DNA of 64,000 nt. It comes from CAVSRC01 sp963781775 (GTDB taxonomy: Bacteria > Pseudomonadota > Alphaproteobacteria > Rhizobiales > Kaistiaceae). Positions 52,062-59,777 of this stretch are shown piece after piece. Made by a program: the position numbers and the translations under genes. The notes beneath the pieces are model-generated. The model had not been told where the DNA came from. It made no database searches and was given only the letters and a program-made list of their open reading frames with translations. How positions within the stretch are numbered: the first letter of the stretch is position 1; every line of letters begins with the position of its first letter. The stretch is from the NCBI GenBank assembly GCA_963781775.1, contig CAWAHE010000024.1, positions 62,001-126,000 on the forward strand, in the 5' to 3' direction.

Positions 52062-52979
52062 ATGCGCTCTCTTCCCGTTGCCGACCCGGCCTTTGGCGAC
52101 GCCCGCGCCGCGGACCTTATCGACATGGTGATCGTGCCCCGGTTGCGCGATATCGGCGCTTTCAACGTGCGCCGCTCACTCCCCGCCCAAGGCCGGCAGA
52201 TGGTCGGGCCATTCATCTTCCTCGACCATGTCGGACCGGGCGAAGTGATCTCGTCGGAGAAGTTCGACGTCAGGCCGCATCCGCATATTGGTCTCGCCAC
52301 CGTCACCTACCTGCTCGATGGCGCGATTGTGCATCGCAACTCGGTCGGCAGCGTCCAGCCGATCAACCCGGGCGACGTGAACTGGATGACTGCCGGGCGC
52401 GGCATCGCCCATTCGGAACGGGCGCCGAAGGAGAGCCACGGCAAGACGGTCAGCGTGCATGGCTTTCAGACATGGGTGGCGCTGCCCAAGGCGCATGAAG
52501 AGGCGCCGCCGCGCTTCTCGCATCAGGACAAGGGCGAACTGCCGGTGATCGCCGGCGACGGCGCCCTCGTGCGGCTGGCGGTGGGCACGCTATACGGCGA
52601 ACGCGCGCCGGTCGAAACCTTCACCGACATGTTCCTCGCCGATGTCGCGCTCGAAGCCGGCGCGGTGTTGCCGCTCGACGCCGAGCACGAGGAGCGCGCC
52701 GCCTATGTGGCGGAAGGAACCGTCGAAATCGGCGGCGACACCTACGAGCCCGCCCGGCTGATCGTCTTCAAGCCCGGCGCGGGCCTTGCCATCCGCGCGA
52801 AGACGCCGGCGCGCCTCATCCTTCTCGGTGGGGCGACCATGGATGGCCCGCGCCACATCTGGTGGAATTTCGTCTCTTCCTCGAAGGAGCGCATCGAAGC
52901 GGCCAAGAACGACTGGAAGCTCGGCCGCTTCGACAAGGTGTTCGGCGACGAGGAAGATTTCATCCCGTTGCCGGATTGA
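52062..52979 (+). CDS. Pirin family protein
   Basis: A 305-residue bicupin of the pirin family. The N-terminal domain has the iron ligands in 'FDVRPHPHIGLATVTYLLDG' (two His) and 'AGRGIAHSERAP' (His and Glu), so it probably binds Fe and could have quercetinase-like dioxygenase or redox-sensing activity. The C-terminal Pirin_C domain includes 'LLGGATMDGPRHIWWNFVSS'. The ATG at 52062 is preceded by AAGGA; an upstream in-frame ATG lies in the hairpin. Its stop is 3 bp from the convergent cupin gene. Confidence 0.93.
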   Translation: MRSLPVADPAFGDARAADLIDMVIVPRLRDIGAFNVRRSLPAQGRQMVGPFIFLDHVGPGEVISSEKFDVRPHPHIGLATVTYLLDGAIVHRNSVGSVQPINPGDVNWMTAGRGIAHSERAPKESHGKTVSVHGFQTWVALPKAHEEAPPRFSHQDKGELPVIAGDGALVRLAVGTLYGERAPVETFTDMFLADVALEAGAVLPLDAEHEERAAYVAEGTVEIGGDTYEPARLIVFKPGAGLAIRAKTPARLILLGGATMDGPRHIWWNFVSSSKERIEAAKNDWKLGRFDKVFGDEEDFIPLPD

Positions 52980-52982
52980 CCG

Positions 52983-53357
52983 CTACTCCGCCCAGGGCGG
53001 GGTGAACGGCGGCTCGCCCGGCATCTTCGCCTGCCCGCCGACGGGAAGGACGACCACCGCCTCGAACGGCGTGTCGCCGGGATTGGCCAATCCGAAATCG
53101 ACGCCGGGACGGACGATCGCGGCGCCGCCCGCGGCCAGATCATGGACGGTCCCGTCGATATGAAGCTGCGCCGAACCGGCCAGCGCCACGAAGATCTCTT
53201 CGCGCGTCATCTTATGGATGACCGGCGCAGCGCCCGGCTCCAGATGCACCCGCCACACGGAATTCTCTCGCGACCCGCGCTGGGGCGACGCAAGCCCGGT
53301 AAAACGCACGCCCGGAATGTCGAAGACGGGAGCCACGTCGGAATTGATAATGGTCAT
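52983..53357 (-). CDS. Small cupin-domain protein
   Basis: A 124-residue single cupin. The first cupin motif is around 'EPGAAPVIHKMTREEIFVAL' (one His and Glu as possible metal ligands), the second around 'GGAAIVRPGVDFGLANPGD', where the usual His is absent, so metal binding may be weak. Divergent from the MarR gene at 53422, which probably represses it. Substrate unknown. Confidence 0.8.
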   Translation of the reverse strand: MTIINSDVAPVFDIPGVRFTGLASPQRGSRENSVWRVHLEPGAAPVIHKMTREEIFVALAGSAQLHIDGTVHDLAAGGAAIVRPGVDFGLANPGDTPFEAVVVLPVGGQAKMPGEPPFTPPWAE

Positions 53358-53394
53358 GTTCGATTCTCCTTGTGGTATCGATTTCGTCTAGTAA

Positions 53395-53440
53395 CTTGAC
53401 TATATAGGCGAGGCTTCCGGAATGGTCAAGCAGCTTGACC
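53395..53440. promoter_or_regulatory. MarR operator region with CTTGAC half-sites
   Basis: GGTCAAGC-A-GCTTGACC (53424-53440) is a perfect 8 bp inverted repeat beginning within the MarR start codon. A matching half-site CTTGAC lies at 53395-53400 in the intergenic gap. MarR proteins bind such 16-20 bp palindromes and usually repress themselves and a divergent gene. Confidence 0.6.
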
Positions 53441-53874
53441 AGATAGAATTCCCCGAACTGATCGACCACATCGGCATTCGGCTGTGGCGGGCCGCGCAAC
53501 TGTGGAAAAAAGAGTTCGACGCCGGGATGGTCGCGATGGGCCATGGCTGGTTTGCGCATGCCCGCGCCGGCCTGATCGCCTACCTGGATCGCAAGGGCAC
53601 GCGGCAGGGCGACCTGACCCAGCGCAGCGGGCTGACCAAGCAGGCGGTACAACAGTTCGTCGACGAACTGGTCGCCGACGGGATCGTCGAGCGGATCGCC
53701 GATCCGGCCGACGGCCGCGCCCGCATCGTGGTGTTCACCGCCCGCGGGCGGAACGTTCTGGCCGACGCCAACGTTGTAAAACGTCGGATCGAGGCGGATT
53801 TTCGCAAAAGGCTCGGAGCCGACCGGTTCCGTCAGCTTGCCGAGACCCTCGCACTGCTCGACGACGACCGCTAA
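53422..53874 (+). CDS. MarR-family transcriptional regulator
   Basis: A 150-residue winged-helix regulator: recognition helix region 'GDLTQRSGLTKQAVQQFVDE' and wing 'IVERIADPADGRARIVVFTA'. The N- and C-terminal helices form the dimer. The first codons overlap a perfect palindrome, suggesting autorepression at the start of its own gene. Divergent from the small cupin gene. Confidence 0.92.
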   Translation: MVKQLDQIEFPELIDHIGIRLWRAAQLWKKEFDAGMVAMGHGWFAHARAGLIAYLDRKGTRQGDLTQRSGLTKQAVQQFVDELVADGIVERIADPADGRARIVVFTARGRNVLADANVVKRRIEADFRKRLGADRFRQLAETLALLDDDR

Positions 53875-53957
53875 GCTAAGCTCTCACAAGCCGCCGTTGC
53901 GTGGGGGCAGCCGTCGTGCGAATAGTCGCCGGGGGCTCATTTCGTCAGGCCGAACGC

Positions 53958-55880
53958 GTGGATTCTCCGCCAGCCACACCTCTCCTCGATACCGTCAAGA
54001 CGCCCGAAGACCTGCGACGGCTGCCTGAATCCGATCTCCGCCAGCTTGCCGACGAATTGCGCCAGGAGACGATCTCGGCGGTTTCGGTGACCGGCGGCCA
54101 TCTCGGCGCTGGCCTTGGCGTGATCGAATTGACCGTCGCGCTCCACTACGTCTTCAACACGCCCGACGACAAACTGGTCTGGGACGTCGGCCACCAGGCC
54201 TATCCGCACAAGATCCTCACCGGGCGCCGCGAACGCATCCGCACGCTGCGCCAGCCGGGCGGCCTCAGCGGCTTCACCAAGCGCGCCGAAAGCGAATACG
54301 ACCCGTTCGGCGCAGCGCACTCCTCGACCTCGATCTCGGCGGCGCTCGGCATGGCGGCGGCCCGCGACCTCGGCGGCGGCGACCGCAACGTGATCGCTGT
54401 GATCGGCGACGGCGCCATGTCGGCAGGCATGGCCTACGAGGCGATGAACAATGCCGGTCACCTGAAGTCGCGGCTGATCGTCATCCTCAACGACAACGAC
54501 ATGTCGATCGCGCCGCCGGTCGGCGCCCTGTCGGCGCATCTCGCCAAGCTGGTGTCAGGCCCGACCTACCGGAGCTTCCGCCGCTTCGCCAAGCACATCG
54601 CCGGTTGGCTGCCGCGCTATTTCCGCGAACGGGCGCGCCTGACGGAAGAGTTCGCGCGCAGCTTCTGGACCGGCGGCACGCTCTTCGAGGAGCTCGGCTT
54701 CTTCTATGTCGGCCCGATCGACGGTCACAATCTCGATCACCTGCTGCCGGTGCTGAAGAACGTGCGCGACATGCGCAACGGGCCCGTGCTGGTGCATGTG
54801 CGTACCAAGAAGGGCAAAGGCTACGCGCCGGCCGAGGAATCCACCGACAAGTATCACGGCGTCGGCAAGTTCGACGTGATCACCGGCAAGCAGGCGAAGA
54901 GCCGCTCGAACGCGCCCTCCTACACCAGCGTCTTCGCGCGCAGCCTGATCAAGGAAGCGGAAAAGGACGACAAGATCGTCGCGATCACCGCCGCGATGCC
55001 GTCGGGCACCGGGCTCGATCTGTTCGCCGAAACCTTCCCGCGCCGCTTCTTCGACGTCGGCATCGCCGAGCAGCATGCGGTGACCTTTGCCGCCGGCCTC
55101 GCCACCCAAGGCTACAAGCCGTTCGCGACGATCTACTCGACCTTTCTGCAACGCGCCTACGACCAGATCGTCCATGACGTGGCGATCCAGAGCCTGCCGG
55201 TGCGTTTCGCCATTGACCGCGCCGGCTTCGTTGGCGCCGATGGGCAGACCCATGCCGGCTCGTTCGACACGACCTACCTCGCCTGCCTGCCCGGGTTCGT
55301 GGTGATGGCCGCCGCCGACGAGGCCGAACTCGTGCACATGGTGGCGACGGCGGTGGCCATCGACGACCGGCCGTCCTCGTTCCGTTATCCACGTGGCGAA
55401 GGCGTCGGCGTCGAGATGCCCGAGCAGGGCGTGCCGCTCGAGATCGGCCGCGGCCGCGTCGTCCGCGAAGGCGGCAAGGTGGCCCTCCTCTCCTTTGGCA
55501 CCCGTCTCGCCGAATGCCTGAATGCGGCCGAAGAACTCGACACCTACGGCCTGCCGGCGACGGTCGCCGATGCGCGTTTCGCCAAACCGCTCGACACCGA
55601 CCTGATCGACCGGCTGGTGCGCGAGCACGAAGTGCTGATCACCGTCGAGGAAGGGGCCATCGGCGGCTTCGCCTCGCACGTGCTGGCGCATCTGGAGCAT
55701 AGCGGCGCGCTCGACCGCGGCATCAAGGTGCGCACGCTGACCCTGCCCGATCGCTTCGTCGATCAGGACAAGCCCGAGGCGATGTATGCCGCAGCCGGTC
55801 TCGACGCGGCCGGCATCGTTGCCGCCGTCTTCGCGGCCCTCGGCCGGACCCCGGCCGCGGCGCGCCCCCGCCTCGCCTGA
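53958..55880 (+). CDS. dxs: 1-deoxy-D-xylulose-5-phosphate synthase
   Basis: First enzyme of the MEP pathway; condenses pyruvate and glyceraldehyde 3-phosphate with thiamine diphosphate. The 640-residue protein has 'TPLLDTVKTPEDLRRL', the Glu/His active-site stretch 'SVTGGHLGAGLGVIELTVAL', 'VWDVGHQAYPHKILTGR', the ThDP motif 'IGDGAMSAGMAYEAMNNAG', and the transketolase-like 'DRAGFVGADGQTHAGSFD'. The GTG at 53958 gives the family length; an open frame extends 19 codons upstream. ispH from the same pathway is at 22889. Confidence 0.97.
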   Translation: MDSPPATPLLDTVKTPEDLRRLPESDLRQLADELRQETISAVSVTGGHLGAGLGVIELTVALHYVFNTPDDKLVWDVGHQAYPHKILTGRRERIRTLRQPGGLSGFTKRAESEYDPFGAAHSSTSISAALGMAAARDLGGGDRNVIAVIGDGAMSAGMAYEAMNNAGHLKSRLIVILNDNDMSIAPPVGALSAHLAKLVSGPTYRSFRRFAKHIAGWLPRYFRERARLTEEFARSFWTGGTLFEELGFFYVGPIDGHNLDHLLPVLKNVRDMRNGPVLVHVRTKKGKGYAPAEESTDKYHGVGKFDVITGKQAKSRSNAPSYTSVFARSLIKEAEKDDKIVAITAAMPSGTGLDLFAETFPRRFFDVGIAEQHAVTFAAGLATQGYKPFATIYSTFLQRAYDQIVHDVAIQSLPVRFAIDRAGFVGADGQTHAGSFDTTYLACLPGFVVMAAADEAELVHMVATAVAIDDRPSSFRYPRGEGVGVEMPEQGVPLEIGRGRVVREGGKVALLSFGTRLAECLNAAEELDTYGLPATVADARFAKPLDTDLIDRLVREHEVLITVEEGAIGGFASHVLAHLEHSGALDRGIKVRTLTLPDRFVDQDKPEAMYAAAGLDAAGIVAAVFAALGRTPAAARPRLA

Positions 55881-55914
55881 GCCGCGACATGGTCGACCCG
55901 CCATGCGGTGACGC

Positions 55915-57168
55915 ATGAACGGAACGCTTCGCCCGATCCTGTCGCTGCTGCTCGGCTTCTTCTTCCTGATCGTCGGCCACGGCCTGCAGATCACGCTGCT
56001 GCCGCTGCGCGCCCATCTCGAGGGCTGGAGTTCGTTCGAGATCGGCGTGATCGGTTCGGCCTATTACATCGGCTTCGTCGCTGGCTGCTTCGGCGCGCCC
56101 TATCTCATCCGCCACTCCGGCCATATCCGCGCCTTCACCGCGCTGGTCGCGCTGATCTCGGCGACGATGGTCACGTTGCCGCTGCTGGTCGTGTTCCCGG
56201 CGTGGTTCTTCCTGCGCCTGTTGATCGGCTTCAGCCTCGCCGGTCTCTACATGATCATCGAGAGCTGGCTGAACGATCGCGCCGTCAATGCCAATCGCGG
56301 CCTGATCATGTCGGTCTACATCATGGTCAATTACGGCGCGCTGGCGATCGGACAGACCATGGTGACGCTCGCCTCGCCGCAGACGTTCACGCTGTTCGCC
56401 ATCGCCACGCTCACCATGTCGATCGCGGCGATCCCGCTGGCGCTCACACGCCAAGCGCAGCCGACGCCGATCGCGATCGTGCGGTTTCGCCCGCTGGAGC
56501 TCTATCGCGCTTCGCCCGTCGGCCTCGTCGGTGTGTGCGCCACCGGCGTCGCCAATGGCGCGTTCTGGTCGCTGGGAGCCGTGGCCGCCGTCGGCGCGGG
56601 CCTGACGGTGCACAGCGCGGCGCTGTTCATGGGCCTGGTGACGGCATGCGGCGCTCTCGGGCAGTGGCCCATCGGCCGCCTGTCCGATCGCGTCGACCGC
56701 AGGCTGGTGCTGATCGGCCTGCTGGTGGCCGCGGCGATTGTCGGGCTGCTGTTTGCGGTGCTGCCGGTGACCGGCACCGTGTGGTTCGTGCTGGCGGTCT
56801 TCTTCGGGCTTGCCATCGCGCCGACCTATTCGATCGCCGCGGCCCATGCGTATGACCATGCGCAGCCCGGAAATTTCGTCGAGACGGCCGCTGGACTCTT
56901 TCTGGCCAGCGCGACCGGATCGATTTTTGGCCCGCTGATCGCGTCGCCGATGATGGAAAGCTTCGGCACGTCGCGGCTGTTCCTGTTCACCGCGATCGTT
57001 CACATCGCGCTCGCCATCTATGTCTGGTCGCGCCTCCAGGTGCGCCCGGCTCTGCCGCCTACCGAAAAGACCGAGTTCGACCTCGCGGCAACGGCAGCCA
57101 TCGGCGGCGCCATGCCGCCGGAGCCGGAGCCGCCGATGGTCGAGCGCCCGCCCGACGCGGCCCCGTGA
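55915..57168 (+). CDS. MFS transporter (YcaD-like)
   Basis: A 417-residue major-facilitator protein with twelve predicted helices. The loop 2-3 region reads 'LIRHSGHIRAFTALVALIS' and loop 8-9 carries 'WPIGRLSDRVDRRLVLIG', a good MFS signature. The C-terminal 40 residues are hydrophilic and Pro-rich. It resembles the YcaD/sugar-efflux group; substrate unknown. It starts 35 bp after dxs. A GTG overlapping its stop could start the next gene. Confidence 0.88.
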   Translation: MNGTLRPILSLLLGFFFLIVGHGLQITLLPLRAHLEGWSSFEIGVIGSAYYIGFVAGCFGAPYLIRHSGHIRAFTALVALISATMVTLPLLVVFPAWFFLRLLIGFSLAGLYMIIESWLNDRAVNANRGLIMSVYIMVNYGALAIGQTMVTLASPQTFTLFAIATLTMSIAAIPLALTRQAQPTPIAIVRFRPLELYRASPVGLVGVCATGVANGAFWSLGAVAAVGAGLTVHSAALFMGLVTACGALGQWPIGRLSDRVDRRLVLIGLLVAAAIVGLLFAVLPVTGTVWFVLAVFFGLAIAPTYSIAAAHAYDHAQPGNFVETAAGLFLASATGSIFGPLIASPMMESFGTSRLFLFTAIVHIALAIYVWSRLQVRPALPPTEKTEFDLAATAAIGGAMPPEPEPPMVERPPDAAP

Positions 57169-57218
57169 CGCGGATGGGCGGCTGGCGGGCGCAGCGGCCG
57201 GCTGGTAGACCAACGCCC

Positions 57219-57611
57219 ATGCGGCGCTCGCTTTTCGCCCTTCTCCGTGGTGTTGATGGTCGCTCGCTGGCGCGCGCCCTGGCGGCGCTTGTCTTCGTCA
57301 ACGCGCTGATTGCCGGGCTGCATGGCGGCATGTTGGCCCAGGCCGCCACATCTGACACGCCGGTCATCTGCGCGCTCGCCGGCGGCCAGGACACGCCCGC
57401 CGATCCGGCCCGCGACGACGATCACCGCGCCTGCTGCCTGCTCGGCTGCATCAGCGCGGCCGCAACTGTCGTTCCGCCGACATCGCCGGAATTGGCTGGC
57501 CTGCCCTCTTCTACGCTTGTGCTTGCCACGCTGCCGCCCGCGAAGGGCGCGACGACGCCGCATCCAATCGAAAGTCCGGCAAGTCCACGCGGCCCGCCTC
57601 TCCTCGTCTGA
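57219..57611 (+). CDS. DUF2946-like small exported protein
   Basis: A 130-residue protein with an N-terminal hydrophobic helix ('ALAALVFVNALIAGLHGGML'), then an acidic, Cys-containing stretch 'DDDHRACCLLGCISAAATV' and a low-complexity Pro/Ala/Thr tail. Such DUF2946/DUF2946-like proteins often sit beside copper-handling genes, and the His/Cys cluster could bind metal, but this is inferred. The start is uncertain: an in-frame GTG at 57165 overlaps the MFS stop. Confidence 0.6.
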   Translation: MRRSLFALLRGVDGRSLARALAALVFVNALIAGLHGGMLAQAATSDTPVICALAGGQDTPADPARDDDHRACCLLGCISAAATVVPPTSPELAGLPSSTLVLATLPPAKGATTPHPIESPASPRGPPLLV

Positions 57612-57678
57612 TCCCGATCAGCCATCCGATCCGATCAACCGGCAGGCGCTTCCCTGTCCGCTCATTCGAGGACCACCC

Positions 57679-58230
57679 ATGTCGATCCATCTTCCCCGCG
57701 CCGCTTTCGGCGCCCTTCTGGCCGTCACGCTGTTCGCCGCGCCGGCGTTCGCCCATTCGGTCACCGTCGGTCCGCTGACGCTGACCGACCTGTGGACGCG
57801 GGCGACGCCACCCAAGGCGCCAACCGCCGCCGGCTACCTCACCATCACCAACAAGGGCAGCGAGCCTGACCACCTGATCGCTGCTTCGACGCCCGATGCC
57901 GCCAAGGGCGAAATCCACATCATGGAGGTGAAGAATGGCGTCATGACCATGCATCCGGTCGAAGGCGGCGTCGAAATACCGGCCAGCGGCAGCGTGACCC
58001 TTGCCCCTGGCGGCTATCACCTCATGTTCATCACCCTGAAGAACTCGCTGAAGGAAGGCGGCAAACTGCCCGTCACCCTGACATTCGCGAAGGCAGGCAC
58101 GGTCGAGACATTCCTGCACATCATGGCGATTGGCGCGCAGGGACCTGGACATGATGCGACCGGCGGCATGAACATGGGCGCGGGCGGTACGATGAACATG
58201 GATCACGACAAGACGGGAACAGGCCAATGA
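57679..58230 (+). CDS. Periplasmic copper chaperone PCuAC
   Basis: A 183-residue exported cupredoxin-like Cu(I) chaperone. Signal peptide 'MSIHLPRAAFGALLAVTLFA' cleaved near AFA-H. The copper motif H(M)x10M...HxM is visible: 'HIMEVKNGVMTM', then 'YHLMF'. The C-terminal tail adds a Met/His-rich stretch ('GMNMGAGGTMNMDHD') as in many PCuAC proteins. PCuAC delivers Cu(I) to the CuA centre of cytochrome oxidase, alone or through SCO. Its stop overlaps the SCO gene. Confidence 0.93.
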   Translation: MSIHLPRAAFGALLAVTLFAAPAFAHSVTVGPLTLTDLWTRATPPKAPTAAGYLTITNKGSEPDHLIAASTPDAAKGEIHIMEVKNGVMTMHPVEGGVEIPASGSVTLAPGGYHLMFITLKNSLKEGGKLPVTLTFAKAGTVETFLHIMAIGAQGPGHDATGGMNMGAGGTMNMDHDKTGTGQ

Positions 58231-58832
58231 CGACACTCCGCGCCGTCCGCATCGTAGTCTGGGTGGCGGTCGCCGTCCTGATCGGTGCCGTCGCCTGGAT
58301 CGTCGTGCTCAACCAGCGCGGCGAAACGCCGCCGATCGCGGCGGCATCGATCGGCGGGCCGTTCTCACTGACCGACCAGAAGGGCAACCCGGTCACCGAA
58401 GCGGCTTTGCAGGGCCATCCCTCGGCGCTGTTCTTCGGCTACACCTACTGCCCGGACGTCTGTCCGACGACGCTCTCCGACATCACGACGTGGCTTGCCG
58501 ATCTCGGTCCGGATGCCGACAAGCTCAAGGTGTATTTCATTACCGTCGATCCGGAGCGCGACACCAAAGAGGTCATGGGCTCGTATCTCGAGGCCTTCGA
58601 CCCGCGCATCATCGGCCTGACCGGGTCGCGCGAGGCGATCGACCAGATCCTCAAGGACTATCGCGTCTATTCGCGCAAGGTGCCGGGCGACGACGCCAGC
58701 ACCTACACCATGGACCACACAGCGACTGTCTATCTGCTTGATTCCAAGGCGCAATTCGTCTCTTCCGTCGACTATCAGGAGAAGCCGGAAGACTCGCTCG
58801 CCAAGCTCAAGCGGCTCATCGCTTCGTCGTGA
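58227..58832 (+). CDS. SCO1/SenC family copper-delivery protein
   Basis: A 201-residue membrane-anchored thioredoxin-fold protein. One N-terminal helix ('IVVWVAVAVLIGAVAWIVVL'), then the CxxxC copper/redox motif in 'FFGYTYCPDVCPTTLSDI' and the conserved His in 'YTMDHTATVYLLD'. SCO proteins reduce and metallate CuA of subunit II. Overlap with PCuAC (ATGA) makes a joint copper-delivery unit. Client CtaC is encoded at 34353-35273. Confidence 0.95.
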   Translation: MTTLRAVRIVVWVAVAVLIGAVAWIVVLNQRGETPPIAAASIGGPFSLTDQKGNPVTEAALQGHPSALFFGYTYCPDVCPTTLSDITTWLADLGPDADKLKVYFITVDPERDTKEVMGSYLEAFDPRIIGLTGSREAIDQILKDYRVYSRKVPGDDASTYTMDHTATVYLLDSKAQFVSSVDYQEKPEDSLAKLKRLIASS

Positions 58833-58852
58833 CGACGATGGGCGCCGGCGTT

Positions 58853-59002
58853 ATGCTGGCGCCCATGACCCTTGCTCCGAAGATCGCGCTAGCGCTGGCC
58901 GGGCTCGCCGCCGTGGCGCTAGGCGGCTATTTGTGGATTCGCTTCGGCAATCTCGTCTATTTCGACGTGATCGCGGCGTCGTTCGCCGGCTGCTTCCTCT
59001 GA
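58853..59002 (+). CDS. 49-residue membrane microprotein after SCO1
   Basis: A short frame of 49 codons, not predicted by many gene finders. It reads MLAPMTLAPKIALALAGLAA, continues through a hydrophobic segment with 'GGYLWIRFGNLVYFDVI' and ends AASFAGCFL. One helix near the N-terminus and a second amphipathic hydrophobic stretch are visible. An in-frame GTG at 58829 overlaps the SCO stop and would add eight residues. Small proteins with this layout occur after senC/SCO genes in Hyphomicrobiales as I recall; function unknown. Confidence 0.6.
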   Translation: MLAPMTLAPKIALALAGLAAVALGGYLWIRFGNLVYFDVIAASFAGCFL

Positions 59003-59042
59003 CCCGCTTGCCAGCCGCCGCGTGGCCAGCCAAACCTCCGCG

Positions 59043-59777
59043 ATGACCAAACGTCTCGATCTGGCGCTGGTGGAACGCGGACTGGTGAGCACGCGCGCGC
59101 GGGCGCGCGACGCGATCCTGCGCGGCCACGTGACGCTGAACGGCAAGCTGGCGGCGCGACCTTCGCAAACCGTCGAACCGGATGCGACGATCGGACTCGA
59201 CGACCCGGCCAGCGGTTATGTGTCGCGCGGCGCCCTCAAGCTGCTTGCCGCGCTCGACCGCTTCGGCTTCTCGCCGACCGGGCGTGTGGCGCTCGACGTC
59301 GGCGCATCGACTGGCGGCTTCACCCAGGTCCTTCTCGAGCGCGGCGCGACCAAGGTCTTCGCCGTCGATGTCGGCCACGGCCAGCTCGATCCGAAACTTG
59401 CCGCCGATCCGCGCGTCGTCAGCCAAGAGGGCGTCAACGCCCGTGATCTCAGTGCGGACGATCTCGGCGAACCGGTCGCGGCCATCGTCGCGGACGTCAG
59501 CTTCATTTCGCTGAGGCTCGTGCTGCCGCCGGTGCTGGCGCTCGCGGCGCCCGGCGCCTGGGGTGTCTTCCTCGTCAAGCCGCAATTCGAGGTCGGCCGC
59601 GAGAACATCGGCAAGGGCGGCATCGTGCGCGACCCGCAACTTGCCGAGCGAACGGCGGCGGAGATCGCCGGCTGGCTCGAAGCCGAGGCCGGCTGGCGCG
59701 TTGCCGGGCTGATCCTGTCACCGATCGAAGGCGGCGACGGCAACCGCGAGTTCCTGCTCGGCGCAGCCCGTGACTGA
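59043..59777 (+). CDS. tlyA: TlyA-family rRNA 2'-O-methyltransferase/hemolysin
   Basis: A 244-residue protein with an N-terminal S4 RNA-binding domain ('MTKRLDLALVERGLVSTRAR') and a FtsJ-like methyltransferase domain ('ALDVGASTGGFTQVLLERGA', 'DVSFISLRLVLP', 'KPQFEVGRENIGKGGIV'). TlyA in mycobacteria methylates 16S and 23S rRNA and confers capreomycin sensitivity; the hemolysin name is historical. The ATG at 59043 gives the family start. Its stop region overlaps the RlmD-like gene by 8 bp. Confidence 0.92.
   Translation: MTKRLDLALVERGLVSTRARARDAILRGHVTLNGKLAARPSQTVEPDATIGLDDPASGYVSRGALKLLAALDRFGFSPTGRVALDVGASTGGFTQVLLERGATKVFAVDVGHGQLDPKLAADPRVVSQEGVNARDLSADDLGEPVAAIVADVSFISLRLVLPPVLALAAPGAWGVFLVKPQFEVGRENIGKGGIVRDPQLAERTAAEIAGWLEAEAGWRVAGLILSPIEGGDGNREFLLGAARD

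Noticed and set aside
53396..53424. TTGACT as a -35 box of the MarR promoter
   Set aside because: At 16-18 bp downstream there is no -10-like hexamer (the sequence reads CGGAATGG), so no promoter is called there.
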